Assembly: GCF_024198255.1 (NCBI RefSeq)
Contig: NZ_JAJVKW010000007.1
Location: 186,001-250,000, forward strand
DNA: 64,000 nucleotides
Source: Myxococcus guangdongensis
GTDB taxonomy: Bacteria > Myxococcota > Myxococcia > Myxococcales > Myxococcaceae
Direction of reading: 5' to 3'
Part shown: piece by piece, positions 8,394 to 17,785 of the stretch
Layout of the letters: each line of letters opens with the position of its first letter
Numbering within the stretch: the first letter of the stretch is position 1
Notes under the pieces: model-generated
Told to the model about the DNA's origin: nothing
Databases searched by the model: none
What the model saw: only the letters and a program-made list of their open reading frames with translations
Translations under genes and position numbers: made by a program

Positions 8394-11195
8394 TCAGCGG
8401 GGGCGCTTGCTCTCCTGGAACGTGACCTCGAGCGGCAGCTCCTTGCCGTCGCGAACCACGCGGGCCTCCACCGTCTCACCGGGCTTGGAGGCGTTGAGCA
8501 CGAACATCAGGTCCTCCACGCCGCCGATGACGTGCTTGCCCAGCTTCACCAGCACGTCGCCGCGCAGCATGCCGGCCTGGTCCGCCGCGCCGCCCGCGCG
8601 CACGCCGGCCAGCAGCATGCCCTTCAGTCCGTTCGGCGGGCCCGCGTAGTCCGGCACCGTGCCGAGCGACGCGTTGAAGCTGCGCATGTCTCCGCGCGGC
8701 GTGGGGGAGGGGACCTTGCGGTACGTCAGCGTGGTGGCGCCATCCAGGCCCAGCGCGACGACGGACGCGACCTGCGCCACCTGCGCGGTGCCCACGGCGT
8801 TGAGCCCCTCCACCGTGTCGGAGGGCTTGTGGTAGTCCGTGTGCGTCCCCGTGAAGAAGTGCAGCACCGGCACGCCCGACGCGTAGAAGGGCGAGTGGTC
8901 GCTGGGGCCATAGCCATCACCGCTCGGGTTGCACGAGACGCGCGCCTCGGCGCACGCGCGGGTGAGCAGCGGGGCCCACTCGCTCGCGGACTCGGCGCCC
9001 AGCACGGAGAGCCCGCCCGCGCGCAGCCGGCCCACCATGTCCAGGTTCAGCATCGCGGCCACCTGCTTCATGCCCGCGTCGCCCCGCTGACGGGTGAAGT
9101 GCGTGGAGCCCAAGAGGCCCGACTCCTCACCGGAGAAGGCCAGGAAGAGCACGTCGCGCTTCAGCTCCGCGCGGCGCTCCTTCAGCGTGCGGGCAATCTC
9201 CAGGAGGCCCGCGACGCCCGAGGCGTTGTCGTCCGCGCCAACGTGCGGCTCGTGCCGGTCCGGCGTCAGCGAGCCACGACCGCCGAAGCCCAGGTGGTCA
9301 TAGTGCGCGCCCACCACGATGACGCCGGGCGCCTTGCCCTCGCCGGCCTCCAGCAGGCCCGCGACGTTGAACGCCGAGCGCTGCTCGACCTCCAGCTTCA
9401 CGCCGACCTTCGCGTCCACGCGCTGGCCCTTGGTGAGCGAGGCCCACACCGGCTCCAGCGCCGCGCGCTTCACCACGACGACAGGCAGCCCCGCATCGCC
9501 AGGGCCCTCGGGGTGCAGCGTGGGCAGCGTCGCCTCGGGCGGTATCTGCCACTCCTTGGGCGCGGGCGTCGGGGCCTGCGGCCAGTCCACCACGATGAGC
9601 GCCTTCGCGCCCCGCTGCGCCGCCTGCCACGCCTTGTAACGGAGGTCACCGAAGCGCCGCTGCTTGTCCGTGTCGGAGAACGCCGCCGTGTCCGGGACGA
9701 AGCGCCGCACCACGACGATCTTCCCCTTCACCGACAGCTTCGCGTAGTCGTCCACGTCGAGCGACGGCTCGACGATGCCGTAGTTGGCGAAGACCAGCGC
9801 CCCTTGCGCCTGCTGCTGCGCGGAGAAGCCGAGCACCGAGAACGCGTCGCCCGTCAGCGCCGTCTTCCCGATGCGCACCTCGGTGCCGACAGCGGGCCGC
9901 ACCGCGGTGACGACGGGGAACGCCTGACGGAAGGAGTCCGTGTCCCCCGCGGGCTTCAGGCCCAGCTCCTGGAAGCGCTTCTCGATGTAGCCGCCGGCGG
10001 CCTCGATGCCATCCGTGCCGATGCCACGGCCCTCGCGCTCGGACGAGGCCAGCCAGGTGACATCCTGACGGACGCGGTCCGCGGCGGCGGACGCGGCGGC
10101 CACGGGCTTCGCGTCCTCCACCCACCGGGCGATGAACAGGTTGGTGTCGCTCTTGCCCGGCGCGGTGGCGCGGTTGCTGGAGAACGCCAGCCACTTGCCG
10201 TCCGGCGAGAACATGGGGAAGCCGTCGAAGCCCGGCGCGTGGGTGATGCGCTCCAGATTGGAGCCGTCGACGTCCACCGCCCAGATGTCGAACTCGCGGC
10301 CCTTCGGGTCGCCGTGGTTGGACGAGAACAGGATGCGCCGGCCGTTGGGGTGGAAGAAGGGCGCGAAGGCGGCGCCGTTCAGCCAGGTGATCTGCTTCGC
10401 CTCGGAGCCGTCCGCGTTGGCCACGTACAGCTCCAACTTGGTGGGGCGCACCAGCCCCTTCTCGAGCAGGGCCTTGTAGTCGTCCAGCGCCTTGCCCGGC
10501 GCCGGCCGCGACGCGCGCCAGACAATCTTGGAGCAGTCCGCGTTGAAGAACGCGCCGCCGTCATAGCCGGGCGTGTTCGTCAGTCGCTTCACGTTCTTCC
10601 CATCGCGGTCCATCCGGTACAGCTCCAGGTCTCCATCCCGCACGGAGGTGAAGATGATGGAGCCGTCCTTCGCGCAGACGGTGCCCTCGGCGTCGTAGCC
10701 CGGCGTCTCCGTCAGCCGCGTCAGGCCCGAGCCATCCGCGTTCGACTTGAAGACGTCGTACGAGTCATAGAGGGCCCACACGTAGCCCATCGAGTGGTCC
10801 GGCCGGGGAGGGCACGCGGCGCCGCCCAGGTGCGTGGACGCGTAGATGACCTCCTGGTCACCGGGCAGGAAGTGCGCGCACGTCGTGGCGCCCTGGCCGC
10901 TGGAGACGGGCGTCACCTTGGCGGCCGCGCCGCTCGCCGGGTCCACCTCCATCCGGTAGATGCGGTCACAATCCATGCCCTCGTGCCGGGCCTGGAGCGA
11001 GAGCTGCTTGCCGTCGAAGGACCAGTACGCCTCCGCGTTCTCACCGCCGAACGTCATCTGCCGCAGGTCCGCCAGCCGGACCTCTTCCGGCAACGCGGGG
11101 ACCTGCGACGCGGTGGTGTCCGAGCCCGGTGTCGTGGTGCTCGAGGGAGTGGCGCAGGACGCCAGTGCCAATAAGGAGAGGAGTGAACGCTTCAT
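8394..11195 (-). CDS. M28-family zinc aminopeptidase lipoprotein with TolB propeller and PDZ domain
   Basis: A protein of about 933 residues. The N-terminus (SLLSLLALASC) is a lipoprotein signal. Residues about 40-400 are PD40/TolB propeller blades (FHPNGRRILFSSN, FSPDGKWLAFSSN). The middle and C-terminal half is an M28 peptidase: zinc ligands are expected in GAHYDHLG (His, about residue 629), GADDNASG (Asp), SGEESG (catalytic Glu pair), NLDMVG (Asp) and DYHKPSD (His). The last 100 residues form a PDZ domain (GLKGMLLAGVRAGGAADQAG, VLVKLGKHVIGG). It probably degrades peptides at the cell surface. ATG 11195 is chosen because the signal peptide begins there; it lacks a strong ribosome-binding site. 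Confidence 0.92.
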   Translation of the reverse strand: MKRSLLSLLALASCATPSSTTTPGSDTTASQVPALPEEVRLADLRQMTFGGENAEAYWSFDGKQLSLQARHEGMDCDRIYRMEVDPASGAAAKVTPVSSGQGATTCAHFLPGDQEVIYASTHLGGAACPPRPDHSMGYVWALYDSYDVFKSNADGSGLTRLTETPGYDAEGTVCAKDGSIIFTSVRDGDLELYRMDRDGKNVKRLTNTPGYDGGAFFNADCSKIVWRASRPAPGKALDDYKALLEKGLVRPTKLELYVANADGSEAKQITWLNGAAFAPFFHPNGRRILFSSNHGDPKGREFDIWAVDVDGSNLERITHAPGFDGFPMFSPDGKWLAFSSNRATAPGKSDTNLFIARWVEDAKPVAAASAAADRVRQDVTWLASSEREGRGIGTDGIEAAGGYIEKRFQELGLKPAGDTDSFRQAFPVVTAVRPAVGTEVRIGKTALTGDAFSVLGFSAQQQAQGALVFANYGIVEPSLDVDDYAKLSVKGKIVVVRRFVPDTAAFSDTDKQRRFGDLRYKAWQAAQRGAKALIVVDWPQAPTPAPKEWQIPPEATLPTLHPEGPGDAGLPVVVVKRAALEPVWASLTKGQRVDAKVGVKLEVEQRSAFNVAGLLEAGEGKAPGVIVVGAHYDHLGFGGRGSLTPDRHEPHVGADDNASGVAGLLEIARTLKERRAELKRDVLFLAFSGEESGLLGSTHFTRQRGDAGMKQVAAMLNLDMVGRLRAGGLSVLGAESASEWAPLLTRACAEARVSCNPSGDGYGPSDHSPFYASGVPVLHFFTGTHTDYHKPSDTVEGLNAVGTAQVAQVASVVALGLDGATTLTYRKVPSPTPRGDMRSFNASLGTVPDYAGPPNGLKGMLLAGVRAGGAADQAGMLRGDVLVKLGKHVIGGVEDLMFVLNASKPGETVEARVVRDGKELPLEVTFQESKRPR

Positions 11196-11259
11196 GGGCG
11201 CGACCATGTCAAAGGCCGCGCCCGCACTCAACGTTCCACCCCGGTTTCGTGAAGCGCCC

Positions 11260-14200
11260 CTACTGGAGCACCGCGAGCAGGTCTCCGCCCTGGACCGCGG
11301 CCTTCAGCGTGGTGGCCACCTCCGCGAGGGTGCCCGCGCGAGGAGCGCGCACCACCGTCTCCATCTTCATGGCCTCCAGCGTGACGAGCGGCGCGCCGGC
11401 CTCCACGCTGGCCCCGGCCTTCACGTGCACCGCGATGACCGTGCCCGGCATGCTCGCGGCGACGTGGTTGGGGTTGGCGCGGTCCGCCTGCCGACGGGCC
11501 TCCACGCGCGCGGCGCGGCTCCGGTCGCGCACCTGCACGGTGCGGTTGTGGCCGTTGAGCGCGAAGTAGACGGTGCGCAGGCCATCCTCGTCCGGCTCGC
11601 CCACCGCGGACAGGCTGATGACCAGCGTCTTGCCCGGCTCCAGGTCCACCCAGATCTCCTGGCCCACCTCCATGCCGTAGAAGTAGTTCGGCGTGTCCAG
11701 GATGGACACGTCCTCGAAGCGGCCCGCGTCGTCCAGGTAGCCCGCCATGACGCGCGGATAGAGCGCGCTGGAGATGGCGTCCGCGTGGGAGATGGGCTGG
11801 CCCGTCTTCTTCGCCAGCTCCGCGCGCAGCGCCTCCAGGTCGAGCGCGGGCATGCTGGCCGAGGGACGTCCCTCCACGCGCGGCAGCCCCTTGAGCACCG
11901 CGGCGCGCAGGTCCTCGGGGAAGCCGTTGGGTGGCTGGCCCAGCTCGCCTCGGAAGTAGCCCACGACGCTGGAGGGGAAGTCGAGGCGGGGCGCCTCGAC
12001 GATGAGCTTCTGGTGGGTGAGCGTCGCCGCCTCCGCGAGCGTGGCCGCGCGCACCATCAGGTCGTTCTTCAGGAGGAAGATGGCGAAGTCGCCCACCATC
12101 TTCGACGACGGCGTCACCTTGGGGATGTCGCCCACCAGCACGTTGACCAGCGCGAACGCGTCCTTCACGTCGTTCCACCGGTTGAGCAGACCCATCTCCG
12201 CCACCTGCGGCCGGAGGTTGGAGTACTGACCGCCCGGAATCTCGTGGTAGTAGACCTCGCTCGTCGTGCTCTTGAGGCCGCTCTCGAAGGGGGCGTAGTA
12301 CTCGCGCACGTCCTCCCAGTAGTTGGCGAGCGGCTGCAGTCGCGCGTTGGCCAGCCCCGTCTCACGCGGGTGGCCCCGCAGGGCGCTGACCAGCGCGTTG
12401 AGGCTGGGCTGGCTGGTGAGGCCCGCCATGCTGCCCAGCGCCACGTCGACGATGTGCACGCCGTGCTCGATGGCCTCCAGGTAGCTGGCGACGCCGTTGC
12501 CCGCGGTGTCGTGCATGTGCAGGTGGATGGGCAGCTTGGTCACCTCGCGCAGGCGGTCCATCAGCATGGCCGCGGCGCGGGGACGCAGCAGGCCCGCCAT
12601 GTCCTTGATGCACAGGAAGTGCGCGCCCGAGTCCTCGATGCGCTTCGCCAGGTCCGCGTAGTAGTCCAGCGTGTACTTCTTGCGCTTGGGGTTGGCGACG
12701 TCGCCCGTGTAGCAGATGGCCACCTCCGCCACCTTGCCCGTCTTGAGCACACGCTGGATGGACACCTCCATGCTGCCCAGGTCGTTGAGGCTGTCGAAGA
12801 TGCGGAAGACGTCCACGCCCGCCTCCGCCGCCTCGTCGATGAAGGCCTCCACCACGTTGTTCGGATAGCTGGTGTAGCCCACGGCGTTGGCGCCGCGCAG
12901 GAGCATCTGGAGCAGCAGGTTCGGCGCGGCGGCCTTGAGCGAGCGCAGGCGCGCCCACGGGTCCTCGTTGAGGAAGCGGTACGACGTGTCGAACGTGGCG
13001 CCGCCCCAGCTCTCCAGGCTGAACAGCTCCGAGGCTAGGTGCGCGGTCGCCGGGGCCACCCGCAGGATGTCGCGGGTGCGCATGCGCGTGGCGAGCAGCG
13101 ACTGGTGTGCGTCCCGCATGGTGGTGTCCGTCAGGAGCACGCGCTTCTGCGCGAGCACCCACTCGGCCAGACCCCTGGGGCCCTTCTCCGCGAGGATCTG
13201 CGCGGTGCCCTTCGGCACGGGGCCAGGGGGCGCCACCGGCACGCGGGGCTCCATGAACTGGGTGGGCTTGAGCCGCTGGTGCTTCTTGATGGTGGGGTGG
13301 CCGTTGACGATGACCTCGGCCAGGTACGTGAGCAGCTTGCTCGCCCTGTCTCTCCGGGGCGTGAGCTGGAACAGCTCCGGCGTCTCGTCGATGAAGCGCG
13401 TGTACGTCTCACCGGCCAGGAAGGCCGGGTGGCGCAGCACGTTCTCCAGGAAGGGGAGGTTGGTCTTCACGCCGCGGATGCGGAACTCGCGCAGCGCGCG
13501 CTGGCCCTTCATCACCGCGCCCTCGAACGTCGGCGCGTAGGCGATGACCTTCACCAGCATGGAGTCGTAGAACGGCGAGATGTGCGCGTTGGTGTAGCCG
13601 TTGGAGCCGTCCAGGCGGATGCCGAAGCCGGTGGCCGCGCGCCACGCGGTGATGATGCCCGCGTCCGGCATGAAGTTGTTGGTCGGGTCCTCCGTGGTGA
13701 CGCGCAGCTGCACCGCGTAGCCGCGCGGCTGGAGCGACTCCTGCGAGGTGATGCCCACCTCGGGCGAGCCGAGCGCGTAGCCCTCCGCGATGCGAATCTG
13801 GCTCTGCACCAGGTCCACGCCCGTCACCTGCTCGGTGACGGTGTGCTCCACCTGGAGCCGCGCGTTGCACTCGATGAAGTAGAAGTGGCCCTCGGAGACC
13901 AGGAACTCCGCGGTGCCCGCGCTGCTGTAGCCCGCCTCGCGCGCCAGCCGCACCGCCGCGTCGCAGATGGCGCTCCGCAGGGCCGGGGCCAGGTTGGGCG
14001 CGGGGGCGATTTCGATGACCTTCTGGTGCCGCCGCTGCACCGAACAGTCGCGCTCGTGCAGGTGGACCAGGCCGCCGTGCAGGTCGCCGAGCAGCTGCAC
14101 CTCGATGTGGCGCACGCGCTCCAGGAACTTCTCCAGGAACACCGCCGAGGAGCCGAAGGCGCTCTTCGCTTCGGAGCGCGCGGACGTGAGCGCCGCCTCC

Positions 14201-14763
14201 AGCTCCTTCTCCTCGCGCACCACGCGCATGCCGCGTCCGCCGCCGCCGTGGGCCGCCTTCACCAGCACCGGGCCGCCGTGCTCCTGGAAGAACTGGCGGG
14301 CCTGGGCGAGCACGCTCGCGTCGTCGCCCTCCAGCGTGGTGCCCGGGACGGTGGGCACGCCGACCTGCTTCGCCAGCTGCTTGGCGGCGACCTTGTCGCC
14401 CATGGTCCGCACGACGGCGGACGTGGGGCCGATGAACCGGATGCCCCGGCGCTCACAGGCCTCGGCGAAGCCAGCGTTCTCCGACAGGAAGCCGTAGCCG
14501 GGGTGGATGGCGTCCACGCCGGCGCGCTCGGCCACGTCGAGGATTTCGTCGATGCCCAGGTAGGCCTCCACGGGGCGCTTGCCGCGGCCCACCAGGTAGG
14601 CCTCGTCCGCCTTGTGGCGGTGCTCGTGGGTCCGGTCCTCGTCGCTGTAGATGGCGACGGTCCGGATGCCGAGCTCGTTGCAGGCCCGGAACACGCGGAT
14701 GGCGATCTCACCGCGATTGGCGCACAGCACTTTCTGGATGGGTCGGATGGAAGAGGGAGCCAT
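11260..14763 (-). CDS. pyc: Pyruvate carboxylase (single-chain)
   Basis: 1167 residues, the full length of alpha4-type pyruvate carboxylase, which converts pyruvate, bicarbonate and ATP to oxaloacetate. Domains in order: biotin carboxylase (residues about 10-460, VLCANRGEIAIRVFRAC at the start, ATP-grasp glycine loop AHGGGGRGM, the ERDCSVQRRHQK and EFIECNARLQVEH-type motifs); carboxyltransferase starting at about residue 545 (TDTTMRDAHQS) with the metal-site HLHMHDTAGNG motif; and a C-terminal biotin domain with Lys1133 in EAMKMET. It is an anaplerotic enzyme of the cytoplasm and looks intact. It stands alone, between the M28 peptidase gene and a divergent P450 gene. Confidence 0.97.
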   Translation of the reverse strand: MAPSSIRPIQKVLCANRGEIAIRVFRACNELGIRTVAIYSDEDRTHEHRHKADEAYLVGRGKRPVEAYLGIDEILDVAERAGVDAIHPGYGFLSENAGFAEACERRGIRFIGPTSAVVRTMGDKVAAKQLAKQVGVPTVPGTTLEGDDASVLAQARQFFQEHGGPVLVKAAHGGGGRGMRVVREEKELEAALTSARSEAKSAFGSSAVFLEKFLERVRHIEVQLLGDLHGGLVHLHERDCSVQRRHQKVIEIAPAPNLAPALRSAICDAAVRLAREAGYSSAGTAEFLVSEGHFYFIECNARLQVEHTVTEQVTGVDLVQSQIRIAEGYALGSPEVGITSQESLQPRGYAVQLRVTTEDPTNNFMPDAGIITAWRAATGFGIRLDGSNGYTNAHISPFYDSMLVKVIAYAPTFEGAVMKGQRALREFRIRGVKTNLPFLENVLRHPAFLAGETYTRFIDETPELFQLTPRRDRASKLLTYLAEVIVNGHPTIKKHQRLKPTQFMEPRVPVAPPGPVPKGTAQILAEKGPRGLAEWVLAQKRVLLTDTTMRDAHQSLLATRMRTRDILRVAPATAHLASELFSLESWGGATFDTSYRFLNEDPWARLRSLKAAAPNLLLQMLLRGANAVGYTSYPNNVVEAFIDEAAEAGVDVFRIFDSLNDLGSMEVSIQRVLKTGKVAEVAICYTGDVANPKRKKYTLDYYADLAKRIEDSGAHFLCIKDMAGLLRPRAAAMLMDRLREVTKLPIHLHMHDTAGNGVASYLEAIEHGVHIVDVALGSMAGLTSQPSLNALVSALRGHPRETGLANARLQPLANYWEDVREYYAPFESGLKSTTSEVYYHEIPGGQYSNLRPQVAEMGLLNRWNDVKDAFALVNVLVGDIPKVTPSSKMVGDFAIFLLKNDLMVRAATLAEAATLTHQKLIVEAPRLDFPSSVVGYFRGELGQPPNGFPEDLRAAVLKGLPRVEGRPSASMPALDLEALRAELAKKTGQPISHADAISSALYPRVMAGYLDDAGRFEDVSILDTPNYFYGMEVGQEIWVDLEPGKTLVISLSAVGEPDEDGLRTVYFALNGHNRTVQVRDRSRAARVEARRQADRANPNHVAASMPGTVIAVHVKAGASVEAGAPLVTLEAMKMETVVRAPRAGTLAEVATTLKAAVQGGDLLAVLQ

Positions 14764-14864
14764 GGCTTGAGTCCAGGGGATAGGGCGGCGGGGGTACCGG
14801 GTGCAACCGGCCCGAGGGCGGACGTCGGGTTCAGGTCAGTGGAGGACACCTTGACGGCTCGGAG

Positions 14865-16256
14865 ATGACCAGCGCAAATCGGGCCATGGACACCTCCGTG
14901 AACTCACCCTCCGGGCGCCGCGTGGCCGGCCCCCGGGGACTGCCCGTCCTGGGGAGCTTCTTCCCCATGCTCAACGAGCCCCTGGCGCTCGCGAACAAGC
15001 TCCATGCCGAGTACGGCGACGTGTCCCTGGTCCGGGTCTACGGCACCCCCATCGCGTTCCTGCGAAACCCCGTGGACGTCAAGCGGGTGCTCATCGACGA
15101 GCCCCACCTGTTCCCCAAGCCGCGCATCGAAAACCCCTTCAACGGCAATGGGTTGACGGTGAGCCGGGGGGACCACTGGAAGCGCCAGCGGCACATGGTC
15201 CAGCCGCTGTTCAGCAAGGAGAAGGTGCGCCTGTGGTCCGGGCTGTTCTCGGACGAGCTGCACAAGGGCGTGGAGCGGTGGATGGCGCTGGGCGCCAAGG
15301 GACAGTCCTTCGACATGTACACGGAGGCCGCGCGCCTGATGTTCGGGGTGATGTGGCGCACGTGCTTCGACGAGAACCCCCGCGAGGAGCACTTCGCGCG
15401 CATCATGGACGCCATCGACGTGTTCGGCCGGCGCCACTCGGCGTGGGGCGTGCTGTTCTACAAGCTGCTGCCCCGGTTGGACCCCAAGTCCGAGCGGATG
15501 GGCATGGCGCTGTGGCTCATCAACGGGTGGATCTACGGCCGGCTGAGCAAGCGCCGTGAGCGCGGCACCCGCGACGGCGACATCACGCTGCTGTCCATGC
15601 TGGTGGAGGCCCGCGCGCGGGAGACGGCCGAGTCGATGAACGACAAGGAGGTGCGCGATGAAATCGTGAACCTCTTCGGCGCGAGCTTCGAGATGATCGC
15701 CACGTCGCTCACCTGGGCGGTGCACGCGTGCACCCAGCACCCGGAGGTGGTGCGCCGCATCCGCGAGGAGGTCCAGGAGGTCTGCGGGGCGGAGGCGCCC
15801 AGGTACGAGGACGTGGCGAAGCTGACGTACACCACGCGGGTGGTGCAGGAGATCAACCGGCTGAGCCCTCCGGCGTGGACCATCCTGCGCGAGACGGCGG
15901 AGGACGTGGAGGTGGGCGGCGTGGCGCTGCCCAAGGGCACGCAGCTGCTCATGTGCCCGTACGCCATCCACCGGCACCCGGACCACTGGAAGGACGCGGA
16001 GACGTTCGACCCGGACCGCTTCCTGCCGGAGCGGCAGGTGGGGCAGCACAAGTGCGCCTACGTGCCCTTCGGGGCCGGGCAGCGCATCTGCGTGGGCCAG
16101 CACATGTCCCAGGTGGACACGGTGCAGACGCTGGCCTTGCTGCTCCAGCGCTGCGACGTGGAGTACCTGGGCCGCTCGCCGGTGGAGTGGCAGACGCGGC
16201 TGACCTTCGTGCCCAAGCGCGGCATGCCCATGCGGGTGCGCGCGCGCCAGGGCTGA
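14865..16256 (+). CDS. Cytochrome P450 monooxygenase
   Basis: A 463-residue P450. The heme-binding loop is FGAGQRICVG with thiolate ligand Cys409. The K-helix ExxR is EINR, followed by the usual RLSPPAW segment, and FDPDRFLPER is the meander. The I-helix stretch FGASFEMIATSLTW keeps the glycine of the oxygen-activation region but has Ala-Thr placed unusually. The proline-rich hinge RGLPVLGSF is at the N-terminus without a membrane anchor, so the enzyme is soluble. The substrate is unknown. It ends 8 bp before the stop of the convergent MFS gene. The start could be 14865 or the ATG at 14886. Confidence 0.94.
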   Translation: MTSANRAMDTSVNSPSGRRVAGPRGLPVLGSFFPMLNEPLALANKLHAEYGDVSLVRVYGTPIAFLRNPVDVKRVLIDEPHLFPKPRIENPFNGNGLTVSRGDHWKRQRHMVQPLFSKEKVRLWSGLFSDELHKGVERWMALGAKGQSFDMYTEAARLMFGVMWRTCFDENPREEHFARIMDAIDVFGRRHSAWGVLFYKLLPRLDPKSERMGMALWLINGWIYGRLSKRRERGTRDGDITLLSMLVEARARETAESMNDKEVRDEIVNLFGASFEMIATSLTWAVHACTQHPEVVRRIREEVQEVCGAEAPRYEDVAKLTYTTRVVQEINRLSPPAWTILRETAEDVEVGGVALPKGTQLLMCPYAIHRHPDHWKDAETFDPDRFLPERQVGQHKCAYVPFGAGQRICVGQHMSQVDTVQTLALLLQRCDVEYLGRSPVEWQTRLTFVPKRGMPMRVRARQG

Positions 16257-16264
16257 AGGGCGGC

Positions 16265-17530
16265 TCAGGAGGCCTGGGGGCCGGTGCTCGGCGCGGTGGC
16301 CGCGTCGGGGCCGGTCTCCTCGTAGTCGAGGTCGCGGTGGAAGGTCTCCTCGATGCGGGTGAGCGCGATGAGGGCCAGGCCGAAGCAGATGGTGCCCACG
16401 GTGAGGGCGGCGGCGGGCACGCTGATGTGGCCCTTGAGGACGGCGAACCCGCTGGCGGCGATGGCGGCGGAGCCCCGGACGAAGTTGGGCACCGTCGTGG
16501 CCACCGTGCCGCGGATGTTGGTGCCGAACTGCTCGGCGGCCATCGTCACCAGCACCGCCCAGTAGCCCACCATGATGCCGATGAGGAAGCTGAGGATGTA
16601 GACCATGGTGCTGGTGAGCCCGGGCACCAGCCCGTAGACGAGCATCAGCAGGAAGCCGCCGACCAGGTTGAGCGCCACGGCGCGCTTGCGGCTCTTGAGC
16701 CACTGGCTGAAGAGGCCCGCGAGCAGGTCGCCAATCGTCAGGCCGATGGAGCCGTAGAGGATGGCGTTGCCGGCCGTCACGGTGCCCTGGACGTTGAGGC
16801 CCGCGGTGAGCTCCGGCGCGAAGGTGAAGAGGATGCCCGTGGTGAAGTAGATGGGCACGCCGATGAGGATGCAGCAGATGTACTTGAGGAAGCGGTTGCC
16901 CTGCAGCAGCAACAGCGGGTTGGCGCGCGACGGGTCCGTCTTCTTGGTGAAGAGCTCCGACTCGGAGACCTTGAAGCGGGCGAACAGCAGCGCGATGCCC
17001 ATGATGCCGCCGGTGAAGTAGGCGACCTTCCAGTTGAGGTGCTGGCCCACGAAGGCCGCGGCGACGATGCCGAGCATGCCCAGCGTCGCGACGATGGTGG
17101 TGCCCAGGCCGCGCTTCTCCTTGGGGAGTGACTCCGCGACCAGGGTGATGGCCGCGCCCAGCTCGCCCGCGAGCCCCACGCCGCCCAGGAAGCGGAACAC
17201 CGCGTAGCTCGTCACGTCCCACGCGAAGGCGTTGGCCAGGTTGGCGAACGAGTACAGCAGGATGGAGCCGAACATGACGGACAGCCGTCCGCGCTTGTCG
17301 GCGAGCACGCCCCACAGCAGGCCGCCCACCATCATCCCCACCATCTGGCAGTTGTAGATGAGGATGCCCTTCGACAGCACCTCCTCCGGGCTGGTGATGC
17401 CGATGTCGCGGAGCGAGGCGGCGCGCACCACGCCGAACAACGTGATGTCGAAGAGGTCGACGAAGTAGCCGAGCCCCGCCACCAGCACCGTCAGGTTCAG
17501 GACCGAGCGCAGCTCACGCAGGAATTTCAT
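16265..17530 (-). CDS. MFS transporter (metabolite:H+ symporter-like)
   Basis: About 421 residues with 12 predicted membrane helices. The first helix carries FVDLFDITLFGVVR. The loop 2-3 motif is GVLADKRGRL, a typical MFS GxxxDRxGRR variant, and a central cytoplasmic loop (KVSESELFTKKTDPSRANP) separates the halves. It resembles the sugar and MHS-type importers. ATG 17530 is taken, with an upstream ATG at 17539 possible. The substrate cannot be told. It converges on the P450 gene and may be unrelated to it. Confidence 0.88.
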   Translation of the reverse strand: MKFLRELRSVLNLTVLVAGLGYFVDLFDITLFGVVRAASLRDIGITSPEEVLSKGILIYNCQMVGMMVGGLLWGVLADKRGRLSVMFGSILLYSFANLANAFAWDVTSYAVFRFLGGVGLAGELGAAITLVAESLPKEKRGLGTTIVATLGMLGIVAAAFVGQHLNWKVAYFTGGIMGIALLFARFKVSESELFTKKTDPSRANPLLLLQGNRFLKYICCILIGVPIYFTTGILFTFAPELTAGLNVQGTVTAGNAILYGSIGLTIGDLLAGLFSQWLKSRKRAVALNLVGGFLLMLVYGLVPGLTSTMVYILSFLIGIMVGYWAVLVTMAAEQFGTNIRGTVATTVPNFVRGSAAIAASGFAVLKGHISVPAAALTVGTICFGLALIALTRIEETFHRDLDYEETGPDAATAPSTGPQAS

Positions 17531-17785
17531 GAGCACCATTCAATGGGTTGGGTCGCTCTGCGGCAAGGCCGATTCTTTCGACGCAGCGCGTGCAAGACAG
17601 GCCCGCTTGCAAGGGGCTGGAAAATATGAACTTTGATTCAGGTCTCATCCCTGGCGGGGGCGGTTTCGTCCCGCCTCCGGGCCGTTTCGTCACTCTCCTC
17701 CCGGCCGTTTTCCGGGGGGCCGGTATCTCCGTGGACCACCGGGACCCCATTGGCGGGGCCCGTGGCGGGTCGAAGGAGAGACACC

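Noticed and set aside
7554-11174. A 1206-residue rightward open frame opposite the M28 peptidase gene
   Set aside because: High-GC antisense shadow; its sequence is His/Arg/Ala/Leu-rich without domains, while the leftward strand encodes a complete peptidase.
10960-14868. Two rightward open frames of 692 and 609 residues opposite pyc
   Set aside because: Antisense shadows of the pyruvate carboxylase gene.
14865-17530. P450 and MFS gene as a biosynthetic cluster
   Set aside because: They are convergent with no scaffold-forming enzyme alongside; adjacency alone is weak evidence.
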